5,616 nucleotides of DNA, from NCBI GenBank assembly GCA_020853155.1, contig JADYZL010000533.1:1-5616 (forward strand), written 5' to 3'. Of this stretch, positions 1 through 5,616 are shown in pieces. The stretch comes from Bryobacterales bacterium. GTDB taxonomy: Bacteria; Acidobacteriota; Terriglobia; Bryobacterales; Bryobacteraceae. The notes under the pieces were generated by a model. It made no database searches and was not told where the DNA came from. It saw only the letters and a program-made list of their open reading frames with translations. Every line of letters starts with the position of its first letter. Positions within the stretch are counted from its first letter, which is position 1. Both the position numbers and the translations under genes were made by a program.

Positions 1-273
1 CAGCGCTGGGGCCGGCGCGGTGGATTGACGCAGCAGCAAACGCGGCTGCTTGAAACGTCCAGGCCGGCGCTCGAATTTTACGATCTTCGGAAGGACCCCA
101 ACGAATTCGATAACGCGATCGACCGCCCGGAATACAACGGGGAAGTGCTGCGGCACCGGGCGCTCCTGAGCGATTGGATGCACGCCACCTACGACTATCT
201 GCCGCCGCTTTCGAGGCAGGCGAACGCGGGAGACCCCACCACCACGCGGGGGCTCGTGCCGCCGGCGCTGTAG
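1..273 (+). CDS. C-terminal fragment of a probable sulfatase (5' end outside window)
   Basis: The reading frame is open from base 1 to the TAG stop at 271-273, so this is the last 90 codons of a longer gene. A TTG at 25 could be read as a start, but the frame continues upstream without a stop and the content is typical of a protein end. Seen: the stretch EFYDLRKDPNEFDNAIDRPE followed by a helix ending in LLSDWM. This matches the usual end of type I sulfatases, where a 'LYDL..DP.E..NLA..P' strand is followed by a C-terminal helix. The formylglycine motif and metal ligands would lie upstream and cannot be checked. The protein ends in a flexible tail rich in Pro, Thr and Gly. It converges on the complete sulfatase at 285-1871. 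The assignment to sulfatases is inferred from the C-terminal signature alone; another alkaline-phosphatase-superfamily hydrolase is possible. Confidence 0.72.
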   Translation, partial: QRWGRRGGLTQQQTRLLETSRPALEFYDLRKDPNEFDNAIDRPEYNGEVLRHRALLSDWMHATYDYLPPLSRQANAGDPTTTRGLVPPAL

Positions 274-284
274 AAGGCGTGCGG

Positions 285-1871
285 CTAACGGGAAACCGGC
301 GAGGGCGCGGGAACCGGAGCGCTGGGCGTTGTGGCGCTGGGCGCCGATAGCGGCGAGGCGTTCGCGCCTTCCACGGGGTAGCGCTCCATGACTGCGTCGA
401 AGAACTCGCCGTTCTGCAGGAAACGCGGGTCCCGGTGCCGCGTGAGGTAATCGTCAAGCTGCGCGCTGAGGGAGCGCTTGGCCTCGTTGAACTGGGGGTC
501 CATAGCCAGATTCTTTAGCTGGTAGGGATCCTCCGCGATGAGATACAACTCTTCCGCGGGCCGTTTGCCGAAGGCAGCGTCGAAGAGCATCGGATACGAA
601 TCGCGCTTCTCGAAGAGGACCGTTTTGGAGGGGCTGCCGTCGGTATCGCCGTAGCCGCCCACCGGATCTTCGGCGGGCCAGACGGGCCCGGGGCGGTCGC
701 CCGCCGGATTGCGATCTGGCGTGAAATTGCGGATGTAGAGGTACTCCTTGTTCCGGACGGCGCGCGAGGGGTATCCGGCGCCATGCGGACGGCTGCCAGG
801 GAAATGCCGTTCGATGCCGAAGACGGCGTGGTGGCGCTTCGGATCCACCTGGCCGCTCTGCCGCGTATCGAGCACGTACATCAGGCTTTCGCCGCTCATC
901 GAGCCGGGCACCCGCAGGCCGGTGGCTTCAAGTATGGTGGGGGCGATATCCCGATGGCTGACGAAATCCTCCACGACGCGCCCGCCCGGGATGCGCGCGC
1001 TCCAGCGGATGGCCAGCGGCATGCGCGCACCGTAATCGTAGAGATTTCCCTTGGCTCTGGGGAATGCCATGCCGTTATCGGACGTAACGATGATCAGCGT
1101 GTTGTTCAGTTCACCGTGATCCTCGAGCAGGCCAAGGATGCGCTGCAAATGCTTGTCCGCGGATTCGATTTCGTGCGCGTAATCAGCCAGGTCAGCGCGA
1201 ACCTCCGGGACGTCGGGCAGAAAGCCGGGCACTTCCACCGAAGCCGGATTCTTTCCGCTGCGCGCGCCAATGCCTTTCTCGAAGGGGCGATGCGGTTCCC
1301 GGAAGCCCACCCAGAAACAGAAGGGGGTATCCACCGGGCGGGAGGCGAGGAAGGCTTCAAAGTTTCCGGTGTAATCGACGGCGCCGGGATGCTTGCCGGG
1401 AGTGGAATCTTTAACGGCGTTGTATTCGGCGCCGGCGGGGGAGACGATGCGCCCGGAGACCTGCCAGTTCCCCGGACCCCATCCTTTGCCGGTGTAGCCG
1501 ACATGGTATCCGTAATCGGCAAGCATGTCGGTGAAGATTGGGGTTTTTCCCGCCGGCCAGACGGTGTGGTTCATCGCGGCTTCCTTGAGCAGGAAGAAAT
1601 CCAGACCGGCAAGCACGGATCCGCGTGACGGGCAGCAGGATGGCGACGAAACGAATGCGTTCCTGAAGAGCACGCCTTCCGAGGCAATACGGTCGAAGCC
1701 AGGGGTGGAAACGAACTTCGATCCATACGCGCCGGCATGCGGTTGCGACTGGTCGTCGCTGATGACGAAGAGGACGTTGGGGCGGGGGTCCCGATTCATC
1801 CCACAGGAGCCCAGGGAAATTGCAACGGCGGGGGCGGCGAGTGCGCTCCGCAGAAAGCGACGGCGGTTCAT
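285..1871 (-). CDS. Type I (formylglycine-dependent) sulfatase, Tat-exported, probable lipoprotein
   Basis: Complete 528-residue protein that should hydrolyse sulfate groups on a sugar or polysaccharide outside the cytoplasm. The N-terminus holds a twin-arginine motif (R3-R4-R5-F6-L7-R8), a short hydrophobic stretch and L20-G21-S22-C23, a plausible lipobox. The sulfatase core is intact: metal ligands D39-D40 in ISDD; the C-x-P-S-R motif at C79-R83 (CCPSR), with C79 the residue expected to become formylglycine; TGK with K129; H194 in REPHRPF; D265-N266 in SDNG; K274; and DYGARMPLAIRW at 279-290. A typical end (ELYLIAEDPYQLKNLA, 441-456) follows, then a low-complexity Pro/Ser/Ala tail from about 503. 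Length is normal for the family. The YPSRAVRNKEYLYIRNF segment (367-383) recalls bacterial relatives of heparan N-sulfatase, whereas CCPSR is also typical of glucosamine-6-sulfatases, so substrate is unsettled. The ATG at 1871 is chosen because it gives the full Tat signal; a weak AGGCGG ribosome site precedes it. Confidence 0.95.
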   Translation of the reverse strand: MNRRRFLRSALAAPAVAISLGSCGMNRDPRPNVLFVISDDQSQPHAGAYGSKFVSTPGFDRIASEGVLFRNAFVSSPSCCPSRGSVLAGLDFFLLKEAAMNHTVWPAGKTPIFTDMLADYGYHVGYTGKGWGPGNWQVSGRIVSPAGAEYNAVKDSTPGKHPGAVDYTGNFEAFLASRPVDTPFCFWVGFREPHRPFEKGIGARSGKNPASVEVPGFLPDVPEVRADLADYAHEIESADKHLQRILGLLEDHGELNNTLIIVTSDNGMAFPRAKGNLYDYGARMPLAIRWSARIPGGRVVEDFVSHRDIAPTILEATGLRVPGSMSGESLMYVLDTRQSGQVDPKRHHAVFGIERHFPGSRPHGAGYPSRAVRNKEYLYIRNFTPDRNPAGDRPGPVWPAEDPVGGYGDTDGSPSKTVLFEKRDSYPMLFDAAFGKRPAEELYLIAEDPYQLKNLAMDPQFNEAKRSLSAQLDDYLTRHRDPRFLQNGEFFDAVMERYPVEGANASPLSAPSATTPSAPVPAPSPVSR

Positions 1872-2021
1872 CGCCGCCTATCGTAACACCAATGCCGGGG
1901 TATTGGAGGTCTGAAGGATGTTTTGAAGGATGGTTTCTAGGAAATCGTTAACTTCTGTGTAAAACTGACCCTCGGCGGGAATGACTTTCGCTACTCAAAT
2001 TGGAGAAATTTTCGACTACTT
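1872..2021. promoter_or_regulatory. Divergent intergenic region between sulfatase and TIGR03437-protein genes
   Basis: These 150 bp separate two divergent start codons and so should carry promoters in both directions. The part from about 1920 to 2021 is visibly richer in A and T than the coding DNA around it. I could not pick a convincing -35/-10 pair: TTGAAG at 1923-1928 and TGTAAA at 1958-1963 are only partial matches and are not correctly spaced from each other. It also holds a 12-bp tandem duplication (separate entry), a small near-palindrome TTTCTAGGAAA at 1934-1944, and a strong Shine-Dalgarno-like TTGGAGGT at 1903-1910 that leads only to a two-codon ORF. The purine-rich GGAGAAA upstream of the 2022 start lies about 15 bases away, farther than usual, so initiation there may be weak or not Shine-Dalgarno driven. 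Confidence 0.5.
1912..1935. repeat. 12-bp tandem duplication
   Basis: Two adjacent 12-base units, TGAAGGATGTTT (1912-1923) and TGAAGGATGGTT (1924-1935), differ at one base. The unit spans a little over one helical turn and sits in the divergent promoter region, so it could be a paired binding site for a regulator; equally it could be a slippage duplication. Only the repeat itself is seen; the function is a guess. Confidence 0.6.
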
Positions 2022-3713
2022 ATGCGCAGGAATCTACTTCTACTTGCCCTCGGTTTTTTGACGTGCGTTACGGGCGCGCTGGCAGCGCCCCAATTGCAAC
2101 AGGGTTCGATCGTGAATGCCGCCAGCTTTGCCGTGGACGGCAGCCCGAACGCGGCGATCGCCCCCGGAAGTTTATTCACGGTTTTTGGCGTGGACGTCGG
2201 CCCAACGACGGCTGTCAACGTCGACCAATTTCCTCTGCCCACGTCGCTGGGTGGGGTGTCCGTTCGCGTGAGCGTGAACGGGCAGAATTTCGATTGCCCG
2301 ATGATTTTTGTGTTGAATTCCCAGGTCTCCGCAATTCTTCCCTCGAACGTGCCCCCCGGAACGGCCACGCTGGTGCTCACCTACAATGGGCAGGCGAGCA
2401 ATTCCATCACCTTTCCGGTGGCCCCGCGCATGGCGGGCGTCTTCTCTCGCAATTCCTCCGGCGCCGGGCAATCCGTAATCCAGAATTACATCAGCCCGTC
2501 GAGCCAGCCGGATAACGCCCTGAACCAGGCGGCGCACGCGGGGCAGGTAGCGATTCTTTGGGGCACCGGATTAGGCGGTTCGCTCAATGGGGATGACCGG
2601 AACCTTCCGGCTCCCGGAAATTTGCTGCCGCTTGACCAAGTGCGCGTGTATGTTGGCGGCGTCTCCGCGAATGTCGAATACGCGGGGCGCTCCGGCTGCT
2701 GCGCCGGGGTGGACCAGGTGAACTTCGTGGTTCCGCAGAACGTGGAAGGCTGCTTTGTTCCCGTGGTCGTGACGTTGAATGGGATTCCGAGTAACTTCAC
2801 GATGATGGCGATCGAGAATGGCGGCACGAGTTGCGAGGGCGCGTTTGGGCTGGATTCGAACCGGCTGAACCAGTTGGTCTCAATGGATAAGCTGAGGACC
2901 GGCAGTGTCGGCTTCATCCGGACCCGAATGCAGATGCTTGGCTTCAACGTCACCACGGAGATCGGGGATGGAGATTTTATCGAGCTGAGCGGCCAGGGCC
3001 TGCTGGCGGGCGGTTCATCGATGGGAGAGGGATCGTTCTCATCGAATAGCTGCGTGGTGGCAAGCTATCGCACCGATTTCCAGAATGGCAACGCGGGGGA
3101 AGCACCGGACCCGATGACGCGGTATATCATCCGCGGCCTCGATGCGGGAGCGGCGATCTCCGTTGCGGGGCCGAACGGGCAGAAGCAATTGCCGAAAGTC
3201 GCCGGGGAGACGGGCCAGTATTACGCGACGCTGGGAGACCTGTTGAACCCCACGGCCAGCTACCTTACGCCGGGCGTATACACAATGAGCAACGGAGCGG
3301 GAGGAGCCGACGTGGGCGCATTCAACTTTACGAAGACCATCCCCACCTTCATTGACTGGAGCAATCGCGACGCGATCAGCAATGTCGCCCGCTTGCAGCC
3401 ATTGACGGTCACCTGGACCGCCGGGCAGGCACAATCCGGGTTGGTGATCATCAGCGGACTTTCCTATTCCGTTCCGAAGAAGGTGAGTTCCTCATTCTTC
3501 TGCTATGCCGACCCGGCGGCGGGTACTTTCACCGTCCCCGCCTACGTTCTGAGTGCCATGGTGGCGTCCGATAACGACGGAAATACGTTGATGCAAGCGG
3601 GCATGCTCAATGTCGGCGGAGCGCTGTCGCCCGGCTTCTTCGAAGCACCGGGGATCGACCTCGGCGTGTTCTTCGTGAGCGCGATGGATACCAAATCCGT
3701 GAACTACCAATAG
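2022..3713 (+). CDS. Secreted TIGR03437-domain protein (Solibacter/Bryobacteraceae type)
   Basis: A 563-residue exported protein of unknown role. Residues 1-21 form a Sec signal peptide (MRR, hydrophobic core, cleavage expected after A19-L20-A21). Residues about 27-265 match my recollection of the TIGR03437 module: NAASF at 32-36, IAPGSLFTVFG at 46-56, LPTSLGGVSVRVSVNG at 72-87, SAILPSNVPPGTATLVLT at 103-120, ILWGTGLGG at 178-186, VRVYVGGVSANVEYAG at 207-222 and QVNFVVPQNV at 232-241. These suggest two Ig/TIG-like beta-sandwich folds. The second part ends in a segment (about 428-563) with VTWTAGQ, SFFCYADPAAGTFTVPAYVL and a final V-N-Y-Q. I recall similar ends in other Solibacter proteins. 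Cysteines at 92, 226, 227, 244, 271, 344 and 494 may form disulfides. No catalytic motif is visible. Such modules are thought to be structural or surface-associated, but their function is not established. The ATG at 2022 is chosen for the signal peptide; the purine-rich GGAGAAA is about 15 bases upstream. A strong terminator follows. Confidence 0.88.
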   Translation: MRRNLLLLALGFLTCVTGALAAPQLQQGSIVNAASFAVDGSPNAAIAPGSLFTVFGVDVGPTTAVNVDQFPLPTSLGGVSVRVSVNGQNFDCPMIFVLNSQVSAILPSNVPPGTATLVLTYNGQASNSITFPVAPRMAGVFSRNSSGAGQSVIQNYISPSSQPDNALNQAAHAGQVAILWGTGLGGSLNGDDRNLPAPGNLLPLDQVRVYVGGVSANVEYAGRSGCCAGVDQVNFVVPQNVEGCFVPVVVTLNGIPSNFTMMAIENGGTSCEGAFGLDSNRLNQLVSMDKLRTGSVGFIRTRMQMLGFNVTTEIGDGDFIELSGQGLLAGGSSMGEGSFSSNSCVVASYRTDFQNGNAGEAPDPMTRYIIRGLDAGAAISVAGPNGQKQLPKVAGETGQYYATLGDLLNPTASYLTPGVYTMSNGAGGADVGAFNFTKTIPTFIDWSNRDAISNVARLQPLTVTWTAGQAQSGLVIISGLSYSVPKKVSSSFFCYADPAAGTFTVPAYVLSAMVASDNDGNTLMQAGMLNVGGALSPGFFEAPGIDLGVFFVSAMDTKSVNYQ

Positions 3714-3734
3714 ACTCCTAGAACGGAAGAACCG

Positions 3735-3777
3735 GCGGCGATGGCGGGGCGACTTCGCGTTTCCCCGCCATCGCCGC
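3735..3777. terminator. Bidirectional intrinsic terminator between convergent genes
   Basis: A perfect 15-bp inverted repeat: left arm 3735-3749 (GCGGCGATGGCGGGG), right arm 3763-3777, with a 13-base loop. It lies in the 70-bp gap between the stop codons of the TIGR03437 gene (3713) and the heparinase-like gene (3784), where both transcripts end. The T-runs are short: GTTTGG follows on the + strand and TTCTTCC occurs shortly beyond the stem on the - strand, so it may rely on the very stable GC stem. Structure is seen directly; terminator role is inferred from position. Confidence 0.8.
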
Positions 3778-3783
3778 GTTTGG

Positions 3784-5616
3784 TTACCGGGGAATCCATT
3801 GCGTGTGGAAGGTGGCGGCAGAGCCGTTCGTTTCCACGTAGAGGGCCTCGCGGCGGTAAGGCGGGGCATCCGGCACTGTGGCATGAACGATGCGAAGGGG
3901 GCCGGGGCCTTCCACGCGAATCAGGAAGTCCCTTCCGCCGGTGCGCGCGGTCAATTCTAACGGCCCATCGGAACGCCACTCGCGCGCCTCGTCCCAATGG
4001 GCGAAGGGCGGCGCTTGCGCGCTTCGGGCATCGGAAGGTACTGACACCTTCCCTTGTACATTCAGGATGATGCCAAGGCGGTGGGGCGCGCCATCGCGAG
4101 TCTCGATCGTGACGCTGTCGCGTAGCACGCCCTTTTCAATGGAAAGGGTTCGCCGCGCGCCGGCATCCTTGCGGTATTCCGGCTGGGCCGCGCTTACCGT
4201 GGCCGCATTCGCGGAGAAGCCGAGCAACTCCCCTTCCTGCCAGCCCTGCTGCCCCTGCCCATCGACCACCGGCACGTTGTGCGCCGATGCGGTGGTGTAA
4301 TACTCGCGATGCAAGGGGGAGCCGTAGCCCACGGTGCCGGCGTCGTGGGTGACATCCACGTCCTCGAAATGCGCTTCGTAGTTGAGCGCCTCGGCCTGGG
4401 CGTGGGAGCGGTCCAATTGCCCGTAATGGAAGAAGACTTGCCAGCCATCCCTGCGCAGCATGGCGAAGCGGCTTGATTCGAGGTTCAGGCTGGCTTCGCG
4501 CGGATTCCCTTGCGGCGCGGTGGGCGATGCGGCGGCGCCGGGGCCAGTCAGCAAGGAATCGTCGGGCGGGTCGAGGAGGTTCTCCCAATTCCTTGCGCCC
4601 CGGGCCTGTTCGATACCGATCGGGGTGGGGAAGATGCGGCGCGCACTCGCCAGCAGGGCGCGGTCCGGCGAACGGCGGGAGATGCCGGTGGTATCGGCGG
4701 GCGTGGGCAGGCGGCCATCGTGAAAGGCGATCCGCCCGGGCGCGAGCATCAGGTTCTCCACGGCCGCCGCTTCGGATTGAAATTCTGCGAGCCGCCCTTC
4801 GAGACCGGCTATCGTGAATAGCGGCAGCAAAGCCGAGACCACATAGCTGTTGTAGCCGAGCGATTGCTCCAGCCAGAAATAGTCGCTGGTGATGCCATCC
4901 CGCACCTGGCGGCGGACGCCGAACTCGCCGTCCACGGCCCGCTTCCAAAGATCCTCGTCGCGGGTGTAGAGCGCGGTGACGGCCATGGCGGAGCGCTGCC
5001 AGCAGGCGATGTTGTGGACGCGCTGGAAGGTCTCGTCGAGCAGGAGCGCCATGGGATGCAATAGATCGTGAATCCATCGCTCGCGCCGCGCGTCCCAGGC
5101 CGCGCGGCGGGCTTCCGGTACGTCGCCCCCGAGCAAGCGGGCCGTTTCCACGAAACGGACGAGCATGGTGGCGTCGTCGAGGCTCTGGTGCATCAGGCGG
5201 CTCTTGCTTTTCGAGGTTTGAATCGGCCAGTTGGCCAGATTCGCCGCGTAGAAATCGAGTTGCCCGGCAGCCCAATCGAAGTAGGGCAGATCCCCGGTGA
5301 GCCGCCACATCCGGGCCGCGTCCAGCATGCAGTTGGCATTGCGTGAACGCAGACCGTAGACCCAGCCGCCGAAGACTTTGGGCGGGGCATCCGTGGGCGG
5401 CGTGGGCGTCCAGGTGAGGAAGCCGCCATCGACCGGGTTCACGAAATCGTGCCACCAGCCGGCCACATATTCCGGCTTGTCACGCGGCTCGGCCATCCAG
5501 GCATCCAGTTCCGTCCGCTGCCGCGAGACCCACGCCTGCCAGGAAGGGTCCGCATGCATTCGCTGCCGCGCGCCCGCCCAGTCCTCACGGGGCTGCCGGA
5601 GGGGGGAGCCATCGCG
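3784..5616 (-). CDS. Heparinase II/III-like protein, probable polysaccharide lyase (N-terminus outside window)
   Basis: The frame is open to the window edge. A Met codon at 5559 would give 591 residues, but 19 further open codons precede it, encoding REDWAGARQR-type sequence that fits the helical start of this family, so the true start and any signal peptide lie beyond base 5616. Numbering from that Met: about 1-330 is helix-rich, as expected for the alpha/alpha-toroid, with H182-N183 (VHNIACWQ) and an aromatic stretch SDYFWLEQSLGYNSY (225-239; Y236 is a candidate catalytic residue). A Gly/Pro/Ala linker (338-353) follows. The beta-rich C-terminal part carries the heparinase II/III signature: SHAQAEALNYE (385-395, candidate catalytic H386), DAGTVGYGSPLHREYY (406-421) and SAHNVPVVDG (425-434). 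Family members cleave uronic-acid polysaccharides such as heparan, alginate or related chains by beta-elimination. Exact substrate cannot be read from the sequence. The nearby sulfatases suggest a sulfated glycan. Confidence 0.88.
   Translation of the reverse strand, partial: RDGSPLRQPREDWAGARQRMHADPSWQAWVSRQRTELDAWMAEPRDKPEYVAGWWHDFVNPVDGGFLTWTPTPPTDAPPKVFGGWVYGLRSRNANCMLDAARMWRLTGDLPYFDWAAGQLDFYAANLANWPIQTSKSKSRLMHQSLDDATMLVRFVETARLLGGDVPEARRAAWDARRERWIHDLLHPMALLLDETFQRVHNIACWQRSAMAVTALYTRDEDLWKRAVDGEFGVRRQVRDGITSDYFWLEQSLGYNSYVVSALLPLFTIAGLEGRLAEFQSEAAAVENLMLAPGRIAFHDGRLPTPADTTGISRRSPDRALLASARRIFPTPIGIEQARGARNWENLLDPPDDSLLTGPGAAASPTAPQGNPREASLNLESSRFAMLRRDGWQVFFHYGQLDRSHAQAEALNYEAHFEDVDVTHDAGTVGYGSPLHREYYTTASAHNVPVVDGQGQQGWQEGELLGFSANAATVSAAQPEYRKDAGARRTLSIEKGVLRDSVTIETRDGAPHRLGIILNVQGKVSVPSDARSAQAPPFAHWDEAREWRSDGPLELTARTGGRDFLIRVEGPGPLRIVHATVPDAPPYRREALYVETNGSAATFHTQWIPR

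Noticed and set aside
25..273. Reading 25-273 as a complete small gene starting at TTG
   Set aside because: The frame is open upstream to base 1, there is no good ribosome site, and the sequence matches the end of a sulfatase rather than a small stand-alone protein.
783..1628. 281-codon open frame on the + strand opposite the sulfatase
   Set aside because: It is antisense to a gene with an intact sulfatase core. The translation shows no recognisable domain, signal or ribosome site, so it is a GC-driven shadow.
1923..1963. Sigma-70-like promoter built from TTGAAG (1923-1928) and GTTAAC or TGTAAA
   Set aside because: The matches are partial. The better -10 candidate (1958-1963) is about 29 bases from the -35 candidate, far from the usual 17, and the correctly spaced one is poor.
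1981..2061. 26-codon ORF starting ATG ACT TTC, overlapping the start of the TIGR03437 gene in another frame
   Set aside because: It might explain the misplaced GGAGAAA and suggest translational coupling, but its own ribosome site (GGCGGGA) abuts the ATG and nothing in the peptide supports it.
4136..5455. 439-codon open frame on the - strand overlapping the heparinase-like gene in another frame
   Set aside because: Its translation is dominated by Arg, Ala, Gly and Pro, typical of an out-of-frame reading of GC-rich coding DNA. The overlapping frame has clear heparinase II/III motifs.
5557..5559. ATG at 5559 as the true start of the heparinase-like gene
   Set aside because: The frame stays open for 19 more codons to the window edge with family-like sequence, and no signal peptide follows this ATG, although these enzymes are normally exported.

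Overview
The window is GC-rich bacterial DNA with four protein genes and short intergenic gaps. The best taxonomic clue is the secreted protein at 2022-3713. It carries the repeat-like module called TIGR03437 (from memory of the family), which is strongly expanded in Candidatus Solibacter and other Bryobacteraceae. I therefore read the window as chromosomal DNA of an Acidobacteriota member of that lineage; this is inferred from one family only. I see no tRNA, rRNA, CRISPR array, transposase or integrase.

Layout from left to right: (1) 1-273 (+) is the C-terminal end of a gene that looks like a sulfatase; its catalytic part lies outside the window. (2) 285-1871 (-) is a complete type I, formylglycine-dependent sulfatase with a twin-arginine signal and a probable lipobox. 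It converges on the first gene with only 11 bp between the stop codons. (3) 1872-2021 is a 150-bp divergent promoter region, less GC-rich in its right-hand part, with a 12-bp tandem duplication and tiny ORFs. (4) 2022-3713 (+) is a secreted protein with an N-terminal TIGR03437-type module and a second C-terminal module. (5) 3735-3777 is a perfect 15-bp stem-loop that probably terminates both flanking convergent genes. (6) 3784-5616 (-) is a heparinase II/III-like polysaccharide lyase or related protein, cut off at its N-terminus by the window edge.

The combination of one or two sulfatases with a heparinase II/III-like enzyme suggests a locus for breaking down a sulfated, uronic-acid-containing polysaccharide outside the cytoplasm. 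The sulfatase would remove sulfate groups and the lyase-like enzyme would cut the chain by beta-elimination. The secreted TIGR03437 protein could be a surface or adhesion component, but nothing ties it to the pathway beyond position. The genes do not form one operon: orientations alternate (+, -, +, -), so co-regulation is not shown by the sequence. I found no clear evidence of an undescribed system. The most notable points are the Tat-lipoprotein sulfatase, the TIGR03437 module in N-terminal position, and the structured leader region of that gene.
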